Below are positions 9,108-18,047 of a stretch of DNA of 63,841 bases, one piece after another (within the stretch, counting starts at the first letter, position 1; each line of letters starts with the position of its first letter). Source of the stretch: Cytophagaceae bacterium (GTDB lineage Bacteria > Bacteroidota > Bacteroidia > Cytophagales > Cytophagaceae); NCBI GenBank assembly GCA_025454925.1, contig JALONM010000011.1, positions 1 to 63,841 on the forward strand, written 5' to 3'. The position numbers were made by a program, and so were the translations under genes. The notes beneath the pieces were generated by a model, which was not told where the DNA came from, made no database searches, and saw only the letters and a list, made by a program, of their open reading frames with translations.

Positions 9108-11681
9108 ATGATACAAGGCCGCAAACTTCTTCTCATAGGCATAGATTCTGCCGAATGGGGAATAATTGAACCTCTCATGTCAAAAGGGTTGTTACCCAAT
9201 TTTAGAAAGCTGGTTTCAAATGGCTGCAGTGGCAAAGTAAAAACACTTCAACCTTCTTTCTCCCCCATGTTGTGGACATCCATAGCCACTGGAAAGATGG
9301 CACACAAACATGGTATATTGGGATTTGTAGAACCCGATACCACAAGTACCAGCGGTGTGAGAGCAATTAACAGCACTTCCAGAACGTGTAAGGCTATTTG
9401 GAATATTTTAAGCCAACAAGGCTTAAAGTCCAATGTAGTGGGCTGGTGGCCATCCCATCCGGTAGAACCCATTAACGGGGTAATGGTTTCCAATCAATTT
9501 CAGAAATGCACAAGCGACCTTGATTCATGGCAGGTAAAAGAAGATTCCGTGCATGGAATAGACATTAATACCTTGGCGCCGCTACGTGTGCACCCATCGC
9601 AAATACGGGAAAACATCATCTTAACCTACGTTCCACAGGCGGCAAAAGTAGACCAGGAAAAAGACAACCGGCTCGAACTACTTCAGCGTTTTACGGCTGA
9701 AACCTTGACCGTTCGAAACACCGCCTTGTGGCTACTGGACAACACGGAGTGGGATTTTATGGCCGTTTACTTCAATGAACTGGATCCGATTTCACATCGA
9801 TTTATGCCTTTTCATCCTCCTCAGTTGCAAGGAATATCCGATGAACTTTTCGCCCAGTATTACAACGTGGTCACGGCAGCCTATACCTTGTACGATTCCA
9901 TTCTAGGCAGTTTGCTGGCGAAGATCAACGACACTACCGATGTGGTGGTGCTCTCCGACCATGGTTTTTATTGCGATAATCGCCGGTATAGGAATACCAT
10001 TGGCGTAGAAGCCGAAATCGCACTCGACCACAGTACGCATGGTTTTTTGGCTTTCGCCGGACCTTCCTTCAAAAAAGGAGAAAAGGTATACGGTGCAACC
10101 CTACTCGACATTACCCCCACGATGCTCACTGCTATGGGCTACGCGGTTGGAAAGGATATGGATGGGAAAGTGCTTGCGTCAGTTTTCAACCAAATCATTC
10201 AGACTGAATACATAGAAAGTTGGGAATCTATTCCTGGTAACAGTGGCATGCATTCAGAAGAGAAACGTAAAAACGCCGTAGACGAAGCAGATGCTTTTCA
10301 ACAACTCGTAGACTTGGGCTACATCGCTTCTCCAGGAGACTCCGCAGAAGAGGAGATGAAAAAAGCCAAAAAAGAAACGCGTTATAACCTTTCGGTAGTC
10401 TATGCTCAAGCAAAAGAGCCGGAACTAGCCCTAACAATTCTAGAAGAATTATACTTGGAAGATCCAGCCGATTTGCGTTACAACCTTGATTTAATTCGTC
10501 TATACTGTGCGCAAGATAAAACCGAAAGGGCTCGAGAAATTTTAGCCAAATTCAGAAAAGTTGACGTTTCAAAATTAACAGACCATGATTATCTGGAAGG
10601 GAAAATTTTGATGAAAGAAGGAGACGACCAAGCGGCTATCCAATTGTTTGAGAAATCCTTGCTTGAGCGTCCTCAATTTATCAATTTGTTATTGATGCAT
10701 GGATATTTGTGTTTAAAGCATTATCAGCTTGGTAAAGCTGAAAAATCCTTTTTGAAAATAATTGAAATCAGTCCTGAAAATTTTGAAGCACATTATTACA
10801 TGGCCATGGTTTGCAACAAAACAAATCGATATGAAGAAGCCATCGAATATGCCATGACCTCCATTTCACTGGAGAACACCATGGCCCTGTCTCATCACCA
10901 ACTCGGAATAGCCTTGTATAAATTAGAAGAATACAATGGTGCAGCAGAAGTATTGGAGAATAGTTTAAAAATTAATCCGGGCTTGTCCATGTCTCGGAAT
11001 ATTCTGATTACTCTTTACAAAGAACATCTGTTAGACCAAGCCAAATACAGCCACCACCATAAAATTCTGGAAGAAACGAGACAAGGGGAAATTGTCATAG
11101 TTTCAGGTTTACCGCGTTCAGGAACATCCATGATGATGCAATTATTGAAAGCCGGCGGACTTCCGGTTTTAAGCGACGATTCAATGAGCCCTGACGAAAG
11201 CAATCCCTTGGGATACCTGGAATACGAACCAGTAAAAAACAGCTTTAAAGATATTTCCTGGATGCAAGCTGCTTCTGGAAAAGTGGTGAAAGTAGTTGCT
11301 CCACTTTTGAAGTGTATGACTTTAAAATTTAACTTAAAGGTCATATTCATGGAAAGGGACCTACATGAAGTAATCGTTTCACAGCATGAAATGCTCAAAC
11401 GAAAAGGAAATGCCAAGCTCAAAAGCTCTGATTTTGACTTGCGATTATTCAATACCTACCAGTCCATTCTTTCCGATTGTAAAAAATGGATACATCTACG
11501 CCATAATATAGAAGTATTGTATGTGCAGCATAGAGACATGATTGAATCGCCCGAAGCTGAAATCGCAAGAATCAATCAATTTATGGAAGGTGCTTTGAAC
11601 GAGGAGGCCATGAAGGGTATTGTAAATCCATCCTTGTATAGAACCAGGAGCAACTCCAACCAACAACATCCGGATATATAG
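9108..11681 (+). CDS. AlkP-superfamily phosphodiesterase / TPR / sulfotransferase fusion
   Basis: An 857-aa protein in three parts. Residues 1 to about 370 form an alkaline-phosphatase-superfamily type I phosphodiesterase/pyrophosphatase domain. It has metal-ligand motifs GIDSAEWG, FNELDPISH, SDHGF and DHSTHG, and a nucleophile region SPMLWTSIATGK. Residues about 400-650 are tetratricopeptide repeats. From about 660 to the end lies a sulfotransferase-like domain whose GLPRSGTSMMMQLL (PRSGTS at 669-674) matches the PAPS 5'-phosphosulfate loop. There is no signal peptide, so it is probably cytoplasmic. The reading frame is continuous through all three parts. Known biology of the families suggests work on nucleotide or sulfated substrates; any coupling between the two active sites is inference. 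A TACTTTTG -7-like box lies 21 bp before the start. Confidence 0.85.
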   Translation: MIQGRKLLLIGIDSAEWGIIEPLMSKGLLPNFRKLVSNGCSGKVKTLQPSFSPMLWTSIATGKMAHKHGILGFVEPDTTSTSGVRAINSTSRTCKAIWNILSQQGLKSNVVGWWPSHPVEPINGVMVSNQFQKCTSDLDSWQVKEDSVHGIDINTLAPLRVHPSQIRENIILTYVPQAAKVDQEKDNRLELLQRFTAETLTVRNTALWLLDNTEWDFMAVYFNELDPISHRFMPFHPPQLQGISDELFAQYYNVVTAAYTLYDSILGSLLAKINDTTDVVVLSDHGFYCDNRRYRNTIGVEAEIALDHSTHGFLAFAGPSFKKGEKVYGATLLDITPTMLTAMGYAVGKDMDGKVLASVFNQIIQTEYIESWESIPGNSGMHSEEKRKNAVDEADAFQQLVDLGYIASPGDSAEEEMKKAKKETRYNLSVVYAQAKEPELALTILEELYLEDPADLRYNLDLIRLYCAQDKTERAREILAKFRKVDVSKLTDHDYLEGKILMKEGDDQAAIQLFEKSLLERPQFINLLLMHGYLCLKHYQLGKAEKSFLKIIEISPENFEAHYYMAMVCNKTNRYEEAIEYAMTSISLENTMALSHHQLGIALYKLEEYNGAAEVLENSLKINPGLSMSRNILITLYKEHLLDQAKYSHHHKILEETRQGEIVIVSGLPRSGTSMMMQLLKAGGLPVLSDDSMSPDESNPLGYLEYEPVKNSFKDISWMQAASGKVVKVVAPLLKCMTLKFNLKVIFMERDLHEVIVSQHEMLKRKGNAKLKSSDFDLRLFNTYQSILSDCKKWIHLRHNIEVLYVQHRDMIESPEAEIARINQFMEGALNEEAMKGIVNPSLYRTRSNSNQQHPDI

Positions 11682-11756
11682 AGGTCCCCTTAGAAGAAAG
11701 CATTTATAGTATACTAGTATCCAAACTTATTGTTTCATTGCACGTTTAATCGAATA

Positions 11757-11786
11757 TTGAAAACTGTATGTTGGGACATAAATTTG
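11757..11786 (+). promoter_or_regulatory. Bacteroidota-type promoter for the 11841 gene
   Basis: TTG at 11757-11759, a 19-bp spacer, and TAAATTTG at 11779-11786 match the TTG/TAnnTTTG consensus. Transcription would begin near 11793 and give a leader of about 48 nt with a purine-rich aaaggaga stretch before the ATG at 11841. Confidence 0.6.
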
Positions 11787-11840
11787 CAATAAACAATTGT
11801 AAATAATTGAAAATTAAAATTTTATAAAAGGAGATTACTT

Positions 11841-12680
11841 ATGAAAAAAGATTACAAGAAAAAATTAGCTCAATATTCTACACTTGCCTCCGGTCTGGTA
11901 GCGATTTCGAATAATTCAAACGCCCAGATTATTTACAATGATTTTGCTGACGTAGTCATTTCTACAAGCACGAGTTTTAGTCTGGACTTGGATAATAACA
12001 GCACGAACGACATTACCTTAACCATGTCGCGTACCTCCAATTCTTACTCGGGATACTACTACTCGTCGGTATATTCAGCGGTAGATTTATATGTTTCAGG
12101 CGTTTTTCCGGTTGTGAATAGCAACGCTGCAAAAGTTCAACGCCTTGATTTCGATGCTGTCATCGATGCAAACTCTCTCTATGACAGTTCACCTCCATTT
12201 CTCTTTTTCAACGCCTATACCTCACAAAATGGCGCTTTTACAGGGATGACAGACGCCAATGCGTCATGGGCGGAAGGTGACAACGACTATTTCATGGGCT
12301 TTAAATTCGTAAATGGGGCGACTACACACTACGGCTGGTTGCTACTGTCAATTGGAACTGGGTATACCGCAACATTAAAAGAAGTGGCTATTCAAAGCAC
12401 TCCCGATGCCCCTATAACTGCGGGTCAGATGGTAACAAGTATTTTTGCTTCAGACTCGGAAACTTCTAAAGTGGTCATGAACGAGGAATCTCTTTTACTC
12501 AAGGATATGACCGCCGCCGGACAAGTAACCGTGCTAAATTCTACAGGAAAAGAAGTGCTGAATAAAGCTGTATCAATCGGAAACAATGAATATTCCACGG
12601 CAAGTTTTGCGCCTGGAGTATACATCGTTCGTGTAAACTTAAACGAGAAAGTAATCGTAAAAAAAGTTTCCATAAATTAA
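11841..12680 (+). CDS. Secreted protein of unknown function with T9SS domain
   Basis: A 279-aa protein that I do not recognise beyond its ends. It has a basic, twin-lysine-rich N-terminus and signal-like segment (KKKLAQYSTLASGLVAISNN, cleavage near SNAQ). A beta-rich middle begins with a short repeat-like start (FSLDLDNNSTNDITLTM), as seen in other secreted Bacteroidota proteins, and shows a WAEGDNDYFMGFKF motif. The final 75 or so residues are a T9SS sorting domain (APGVYIVRVNLNEKVIVKKV). It has its own promoter at 11757-11786 and ends in the strong hairpin at 12699-12730, so it appears to be a one-gene transcript. A cell-surface or released role is inferred from the export signals only. Confidence 0.85.
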   Translation: MKKDYKKKLAQYSTLASGLVAISNNSNAQIIYNDFADVVISTSTSFSLDLDNNSTNDITLTMSRTSNSYSGYYYSSVYSAVDLYVSGVFPVVNSNAAKVQRLDFDAVIDANSLYDSSPPFLFFNAYTSQNGAFTGMTDANASWAEGDNDYFMGFKFVNGATTHYGWLLLSIGTGYTATLKEVAIQSTPDAPITAGQMVTSIFASDSETSKVVMNEESLLLKDMTAAGQVTVLNSTGKEVLNKAVSIGNNEYSTASFAPGVYIVRVNLNEKVIVKKVSIN

Positions 12681-12698
12681 TTCAAGAATTATACATTC

Positions 12699-12730
12699 AA
12701 AAAAAATCCCACTTAAATGGGATTTTTTTT
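12699..12730. terminator. Bidirectional intrinsic terminator
   Basis: aaaaaaaatccca (12699-12711) pairs with tgggatttttttt (12718-12730) around a 6-nt loop. It has T-runs on both strands and lies between the convergent genes ending at 12680 (+) and 12841 (-). Confidence 0.9.
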
Positions 12731-12840
12731 TGCAAATGCATATCAAAATCGTTTCAAAAGAATGGAAGCAAGGAATGATGAATAACCCAATTCATACTAT
12801 TGATTCACAAAAAACGCTATACAATAGCAGCAATTACTTC

Positions 12841-15507
12841 CTACTTTTTTATGATACGTTCGGTGTAGATTTTTCCATCAGTGGATTTTACTTCCAGGAT
12901 GTAAACTCCGGCAGGAATAGTATCTATGGTCATCAATCCTTCTTCATTGAGAGATAACACTTGCACTAAGCGTCCATCCAGGTCGTACAGCCTGGCACTT
13001 TTTAGCACTCCTCTAATTACTACTTTCAAGGTCGATTGCACCGCAGGATTGGGAAACACCAGCATTTTATTTTCTGCCACCGGGGAAAAAGTATCTTCAT
13101 CTTCATTCGCATCCGAATCACTTAAATCCAATCCAATTGGATCCAACAAATTGGTTTTCCAAATGCCTCTACCGTATGTAGAAACTCTGATCTCTCGCTG
13201 GGGCATAAAAAATTCAATATCCGAAACGGGGGCGTGCGGAAGTTCATTGAAATAAGGAACCCAACTTGCCTGATTGTTATTATAAAAATATACACCGATG
13301 TCAGCACCTATGTAAATGTCTTCGGCAGCACTGCCTGGTACGATGCCGCTGCAATTAACCGATACGTTGGGCAATCCATTGGAAATATTTTGCCAGGTGT
13401 TTCCACCGTCCAGGGAGCGAATTACTTTTACCCCATCCACATACCCTGAAAAAGTAATCCAGATATGATTTTCATTGGCATCGTGTACCGAGACAGATGA
13501 AACTGCTGCCGGAAAATTATCCAGAATAATAGAACGATCTGTCCAGGAATTTCCACCATTTCGAGAAACATATAATGCGCGATTCTTCACCACATATATG
13601 ACCTGGTTATTACTGGGTGCCACACAAAAGTCTACGATGTATTCTTCTGTTGGCAATACAGCTGCACGAGTCCATGTGGTGCCATAATTTTGAGATTTGA
13701 AAATAGTACCGTAGCCAGCCCAAATAGTGGCCGCATCCACTGGGTCCTGCAGCCATTTGGTACTCCAGGGGCCTCGACCAATAATTCCGGAATTGTCAAC
13801 CAGAGAAACCCAATTCAATCCTCCATCGTTGGATCTTCGAAAATTTCCAAAATACACCTGGCCGTACATAATGTCTTGATTCGTTCTATCAATAAATGCT
13901 TCAAAACCATCCCCACCAATCACGTCGCGGTAAGTGCCGTTATTATGTACAATGGTAGCACCATCCTGATGTCCGGAGATCATCACTTCCGGATCGGTAG
14001 CTGAAATTCCAAAACCATAAATCTGATTGACGGCTACATTATTATGATTGACTGAAGACCAACAGTTGCCTGTGTTAACGGTTTTGTAAATACCACCATC
14101 GTTGGCGGCAAAAGCGTTGGTCAAGCTTCCTGGCACAAAAGCCAGGTCGTGAATATCCCAGTGCATCTCCAAGTCGGAACGATAACAATCGGCTGTGGCC
14201 ACTGTCCAGGTTCTACCACCATCTTCAGAACGGAAATTACGCACCCCACAAGCAATCACAAGATCCGGATTGACAGTATTCACGGCCATACCCATGTCGT
14301 ACCAGGTTTGATTTCCACTCCCGAAATTTTCATTATACCCGAGAATGTTGGGAGTATTGGAACGCCGGGTAAACGTAGCTCCAGCATTTTCAGAACGATA
14401 TAAACCAAACATATCACCATTGTCCGCCGATTTAAGCACATACACATAATTAGGATTGGCAGGCGTTACCGCAATACAACTGCGGTTGTTGGTAATGGGG
14501 ATATCGATGATTTTGGTAAAAGAATTTCCACCATTGGTTGAACGATAAAATTCATTACTTACAAAGTAAATAATATCCGGATTGGTAGGATGAAGTTCCG
14601 CATCCCGAATATCTCCGAAATTTCCATATTGTAGTATTTCATTCCAGGTCACTCCACCATTGGTTGTTTTAAACGCTGAATATCTGGTAAAACACCACAC
14701 GATATTCGGATTGGCCGGATGAACAAGTACTCTGGAAATTTGAGTGCCTATTCGCTTAGGCCATTGCAAGGAAGTTAGCTCCCAGGTAAGTCCGGCATTC
14801 GTAGATTTGAAAACACCAATGCTTTGTGTATCTCCACCGTCTGAATCCCCTGATCCCATGTATAAAACAGAAGTATTGGTAGGACTGATGGCTATATCTG
14901 AGCATCCGATAAGCGGCAAAAAATCGGTCAATGGGATCCAGGTAGTACCACCGTCAATGGTTTTCCATACACCACCGGCAGGTGCACCGGCATAAATAAT
15001 GGAGGGATTGGCAGGATCGAAACGGATAATATTCATGCGACCTCCGTTTCGACCATCGATATGATTGCCGGGAGGTCCTACAAACGACCAGTTCACCGCA
15101 TTTTGTCGCATAGCCCGGAGGCGGTTCTTATATTTTTTTTCGTAGGTTTTAAAATTAAAATACGTGGAAGACAATAAACCTAAATCACCGCTCGGATACA
15201 CTCTCGGTTCAACAAAGTTTTCCCATCGCTTAAAATGTATGTATTCGTTTTCTTTTTGATTACCCGTGCGCAATTGTTCCTGAATTTTTTCATGCAAGGA
15301 AAAGCACTCCCCCTCCTTGTGCTTCCATTTCTCTTCCATGGTTACTCTTAACTCATAAAAGTTGTGAGGAAGAGTATCTGATGTTAAATTCAGCGGTTGA
15401 GAATACGAAACAGTAATTCCATAGATGCCAAAACCAATCAACAGTATCCTTAATACCTTGTGTTGGACTCCCTTCCGTATTTGAATCAATTGGGTTTTAG
15501 CTTTCAT
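12841..15507 (-). CDS. Sortilin/VPS10-like BNR beta-propeller protein with T9SS domain
   Basis: An 888-aa exported protein. A basic N-terminus leads into a hydrophobic signal (VLRILLIGFGIYGITVSYSQ). A charged helical region of about 100 residues follows, containing the RWENFVEPRV element common in this family. Then come many BNR/Asp-box-like propeller repeats, such as GGVWKTIDGGTTW, SVLYMGSGDSDGGDTQS and ALYVSRNGGNSW. The last 80 residues are a T9SS sorting domain (MLVFPNPAVQSTLKVVI). Proteins of this type are usually annotated as sortilin or exo-alpha-sialidase-like. No catalytic Arg triad of a sialidase can be assigned, so I favour a binding or scaffolding surface propeller. The upstream 315 bp to rtcB is a divergent promoter region. 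Confidence 0.87.
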   Translation of the reverse strand: MKAKTQLIQIRKGVQHKVLRILLIGFGIYGITVSYSQPLNLTSDTLPHNFYELRVTMEEKWKHKEGECFSLHEKIQEQLRTGNQKENEYIHFKRWENFVEPRVYPSGDLGLLSSTYFNFKTYEKKYKNRLRAMRQNAVNWSFVGPPGNHIDGRNGGRMNIIRFDPANPSIIYAGAPAGGVWKTIDGGTTWIPLTDFLPLIGCSDIAISPTNTSVLYMGSGDSDGGDTQSIGVFKSTNAGLTWELTSLQWPKRIGTQISRVLVHPANPNIVWCFTRYSAFKTTNGGVTWNEILQYGNFGDIRDAELHPTNPDIIYFVSNEFYRSTNGGNSFTKIIDIPITNNRSCIAVTPANPNYVYVLKSADNGDMFGLYRSENAGATFTRRSNTPNILGYNENFGSGNQTWYDMGMAVNTVNPDLVIACGVRNFRSEDGGRTWTVATADCYRSDLEMHWDIHDLAFVPGSLTNAFAANDGGIYKTVNTGNCWSSVNHNNVAVNQIYGFGISATDPEVMISGHQDGATIVHNNGTYRDVIGGDGFEAFIDRTNQDIMYGQVYFGNFRRSNDGGLNWVSLVDNSGIIGRGPWSTKWLQDPVDAATIWAGYGTIFKSQNYGTTWTRAAVLPTEEYIVDFCVAPSNNQVIYVVKNRALYVSRNGGNSWTDRSIILDNFPAAVSSVSVHDANENHIWITFSGYVDGVKVIRSLDGGNTWQNISNGLPNVSVNCSGIVPGSAAEDIYIGADIGVYFYNNNQASWVPYFNELPHAPVSDIEFFMPQREIRVSTYGRGIWKTNLLDPIGLDLSDSDANEDEDTFSPVAENKMLVFPNPAVQSTLKVVIRGVLKSARLYDLDGRLVQVLSLNEEGLMTIDTIPAGVYILEVKSTDGKIYTERIIKK

Positions 15508-15822
15508 AGAATTACTATTTGGTTCTTCTATGATTTCATTTTTAATTTAAATCGAAAAAAAAATAAATTCATTTAATACACATTTATGATTTAACCAGCA
15601 TCTTTTTCCTGTGTTCATTACACTTTAAATACAAGCCTTTAAACTTATAATCAAGCACTTATCAATAGTTCCGTCTTTCTATTATGGGAATAAAACAAGT
15701 CCTTTCTACTTTTTTATTTACAAACCTTTATCTACGCACAAAGACTGCGTACTTGCACTTTTATTTTGATTAAACATTAAATCATTCAAAATAAACTTTC
15801 TAAAATTTTTACCTTAGTTCCT
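15508..15822. other. AT-rich divergent intergenic region
   Basis: This separates the sortilin-like gene and rtcB. It is very AT-rich. I found no exact TAnnTTTG box with a matching TTG on either strand; a TACCTTAG near 15809 comes within one base. No RNA, repeat or small gene is evident. Confidence 0.5.
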
Positions 15823-17241
15823 ATGAAATCTCTAATCGATGGTGAAGTATTAAAAAGTCTTGGCTTTAAAGAAGGTAAAGCCATAGGATTGGCATTGCAG
15901 CTTGCCAGCAGCATTCAAAATGAGGAAGAGGCACAAACGTTTATCTCCACCTTATCGGAAGTACTCCAAACGCCTTCACAATTTCTTGAAAACCCAAGGC
16001 TGAAAGATATTGCCCGGGCATTGACCGAACAGGAAAAAACAGATACTACAATTTCGCTTCGTGCAACGGCGATGCCCTTTGCCGTATACGGTTCAGAAAA
16101 TATTGACGAAAGCGCCAAGGCGCAAATGGAAGTAGCCATGAAATTACCCGTCAGCATCGGAGGCGCTTTAATGCCCGATGCACACCATGGCTATGGTTTG
16201 CCGATTGGAGGTGTGCTCGCAACGCGCCAGGCCGTAATTCCTTATGGCGTTGGTGTGGATATTGGATGCCGCATGGCCTTGAGTGTATTGGACCTTCCTG
16301 AAAACCATTTTACCGCAAATAAAGACAAGTATCAGCGTGAATTACTAGCCTGGACTAAATTTGGATCCGGAGCAGGCTGGCATGGCGCACTCCGTGCAGA
16401 ACACGAAGTACTGGACAGCAATGTCTTCAACATGAATCCTTTTATCAAAAATTTACAAACGAAAGCTTTTGAACAATTAGGAACCTCCGGCGGGGGAAAT
16501 CACTTTGTAGAGTTTGGTATTTTAGAATTGGAAAACGATGACGTAATGCTGGGCCTGGCGAAAGGTAAATATGTAGCGCTATTGTCGCATTCCGGCTCGC
16601 GTGGTCTGGGAGCCACGATTGCCGGCCATTACACAAGATTAGCCAAAGAGCTTTGTCCATTACCCAAAGAAGCCATAAACCTGGCTTACCTGGATTTAAA
16701 AAGCGCTGAAGGGATGGAATATTGGATGGCCATGAACCTGGCTGGAGACTTTGCTTCTGCCTGTCATGATATTATTCATACACGCCTCACCAAGGCGCTG
16801 GGCGCCCAAGTACTCGCGAAGGTGGAAAACCACCACAACTTTGCCTGGAAAGAAATATGGAAAGGCGAAGAGGTGTTGGTGCACCGCAAAGGGGCCACTC
16901 CGGCAGCACCAGGCGTTATGGGCATTATCCCGGGATCGATGACTGCACCTGGTTTTTTAGTGCGTGGAAAAGGTGAAATGAATTCCATCCAATCGGCTTC
17001 GCATGGGGCCGGAAGACAAATGAGCCGAACGCAAGCCATCAAATCGATTTCTAAACACGATATGAAAAAGGTTTTGAAAGACCACGGTGTAACCTTACTA
17101 GGCGCCGGAATCGACGAAGCCCCCATGGCCTATAAAAATATTGAAACTGTAATGCAGGCTCAAAAGGAACTGGTAGATATCGTGGCTAAATTTACACCCA
17201 AACTGGTGCGCATGGCCGATGATGGAAGTAGGGAGGATTAA
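15823..17241 (+). CDS. rtcB: RtcB-family RNA ligase
   Basis: A 472-aa member of the RtcB 3'-phosphate RNA ligase family. The family joins 2',3'-cyclic phosphate or 3'-phosphate ends to 5'-OH ends using GTP and Mn2+ in tRNA or rRNA repair. Metal and guanylylation motifs are in order: PDAHHGYGLPIGGVL (D119), GVGVDIGC (C149), GGGNHFVEF (about 223-231), SHSGSRGLG, ENHHNF, GIIPGSMTAPGFL, and SHGAGR with the guanylate-accepting His at 394. No residue of the active site appears lost. No rtcA or rtcR is adjacent, so it is a lone copy. It ends 3 bp before a module A repeat. Confidence 0.93.
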   Translation: MKSLIDGEVLKSLGFKEGKAIGLALQLASSIQNEEEAQTFISTLSEVLQTPSQFLENPRLKDIARALTEQEKTDTTISLRATAMPFAVYGSENIDESAKAQMEVAMKLPVSIGGALMPDAHHGYGLPIGGVLATRQAVIPYGVGVDIGCRMALSVLDLPENHFTANKDKYQRELLAWTKFGSGAGWHGALRAEHEVLDSNVFNMNPFIKNLQTKAFEQLGTSGGGNHFVEFGILELENDDVMLGLAKGKYVALLSHSGSRGLGATIAGHYTRLAKELCPLPKEAINLAYLDLKSAEGMEYWMAMNLAGDFASACHDIIHTRLTKALGAQVLAKVENHHNFAWKEIWKGEEVLVHRKGATPAAPGVMGIIPGSMTAPGFLVRGKGEMNSIQSASHGAGRQMSRTQAIKSISKHDMKKVLKDHGVTLLGAGIDEAPMAYKNIETVMQAQKELVDIVAKFTPKLVRMADDGSRED

Positions 17242-17244
17242 TTC

Positions 17245-17313
17245 AACCGGCTTTGCTAGATAGATATGAAGAGCATGATGGAGAACGCTCATGGATCGTA
17301 GATCCATGGCCGG
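17245..17313 (+). repeat. Module A copy 2
   Basis: Starts aaccggctttgctagatag and ends gatccatggccgg. The second hairpin (catggatcgtagatccatg) is intact, while the first has drifted. It lies immediately downstream of rtcB. Confidence 0.65.
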
Positions 17314-17445
17314 AAATCTCAACATAGAAATTCATAGGCTTCGAAGTAAATTCTTCTGTTCTTTTCCCTCTGAAGCCTTTGATGCTAGTAGACGTTTTTC
17401 AACAAAAAAATTTCTATGGAGAAATAGAGTTCAACAGAAATAAAA

Positions 17446-17489
17446 TCGGCTTTTCACCATAAAAATTCTTATAAGGTGAAAAGCCGGTT
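17446..17489. repeat. Inverted repeat in the rtcB/HxlR gap
   Basis: cggcttttcacc (17447-17458) pairs perfectly with ggtgaaaagccg (17475-17486). The outer ends resemble the first arm of module A (ccggctttt), so it may be a recombined relative. It lies 45 bp past the 3' end of the minus-strand HxlR gene and could serve as its terminator, although a long T-run is lacking. Confidence 0.55.
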
Positions 17490-17533
17490 TAACACTTGAC
17501 TTACAATACATAGAAATGCTTGCCGCAAGATTC

Positions 17534-17983
17534 CTATGTAGTAGAACTCTTATCAAATCGTTTTCGTGATTCCAATACATAAGAGGTATCTTCTTTAATC
17601 CATTCGGCCAGGTCTACCAGCTTATGCAGGTATTTTATTCCAAAAGACGTTAAACGGTATTCCACACGAACCGGAACTTCCGGAAACAGCTCACGTTGCA
17701 AGTATCCGTCGCGTTCCAAACTTCTCAAGCGTTCTGTCAGCACTTTGGCAGATATTCCCTGAATATTTTTTTTCAGGTCCCCAAAACGCAATACCTCATA
17801 GCCGCCAACAAACATAATAATGAGAATGCTCCACTTATCGGATGAAACGGATAAGATATCCCTGATCGGACAATTCTCCAGCGTTTGATCCGGAGCATAG
17901 TTGAAAAGTTTTATCAATTTATTCTTTATTTCAAGAGGCTGATAGTCAACATTAGTTTCTTGCCGGTAACCAGATTTCTCCAT
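17534..17983 (-). CDS. HxlR-family transcriptional regulator
   Basis: A 149-aa winged-helix regulator. The family signature is clear: ENCPIRDILSVSSDKWSILI with the N-terminal cysteine (C38 region), then RFGDLKKNIQGISAKVLTERL (recognition helix) and ERDGYLQRELFPEVPVRVEY (wing). HxlR/MarR-like proteins of this type often sense aldehydes or electrophiles through the conserved cysteine. It is divergent from the hydrolase/SRPBCC gene with only 64 bp between starts, and a 5-bp dyad (CTTAC-N5-GTAAG) lies in that gap. Control of the neighbouring hydrolase is the natural inference. Confidence 0.92.
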   Translation of the reverse strand: MEKSGYRQETNVDYQPLEIKNKLIKLFNYAPDQTLENCPIRDILSVSSDKWSILIIMFVGGYEVLRFGDLKKNIQGISAKVLTERLRSLERDGYLQRELFPEVPVRVEYRLTSFGIKYLHKLVDLAEWIKEDTSYVLESRKRFDKSSTT

Positions 17984-18000
17984 GGAAACGTATTTTTTAG

Positions 18001-18015
18001 CTTACTAAAAGTAAG
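18001..18015. promoter_or_regulatory. Candidate HxlR operator dyad
   Basis: cttac-taaaa-gtaag is a perfect 5-bp dyad in the 64-bp gap between the divergent HxlR and hydrolase genes. Position and symmetry suit a dimeric winged-helix regulator. The short arms mean chance cannot be excluded. Confidence 0.45.
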
Positions 18016-18047
18016 TAATATTCCCTCAGAAACAAACGACAGCATGC

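Noticed and set aside
12841..15507. Exo-alpha-sialidase
   Set aside because: The BNR-type repeats are present, but the arginine triad and Tyr/Glu nucleophile pair of sialidases cannot be placed. The N-terminal region fits sortilin-like surface proteins.
17446..17489. Classical terminator for HxlR gene
   Set aside because: The stem is good but the downstream T-run on the minus strand is weak, so I list it as an inverted repeat only.
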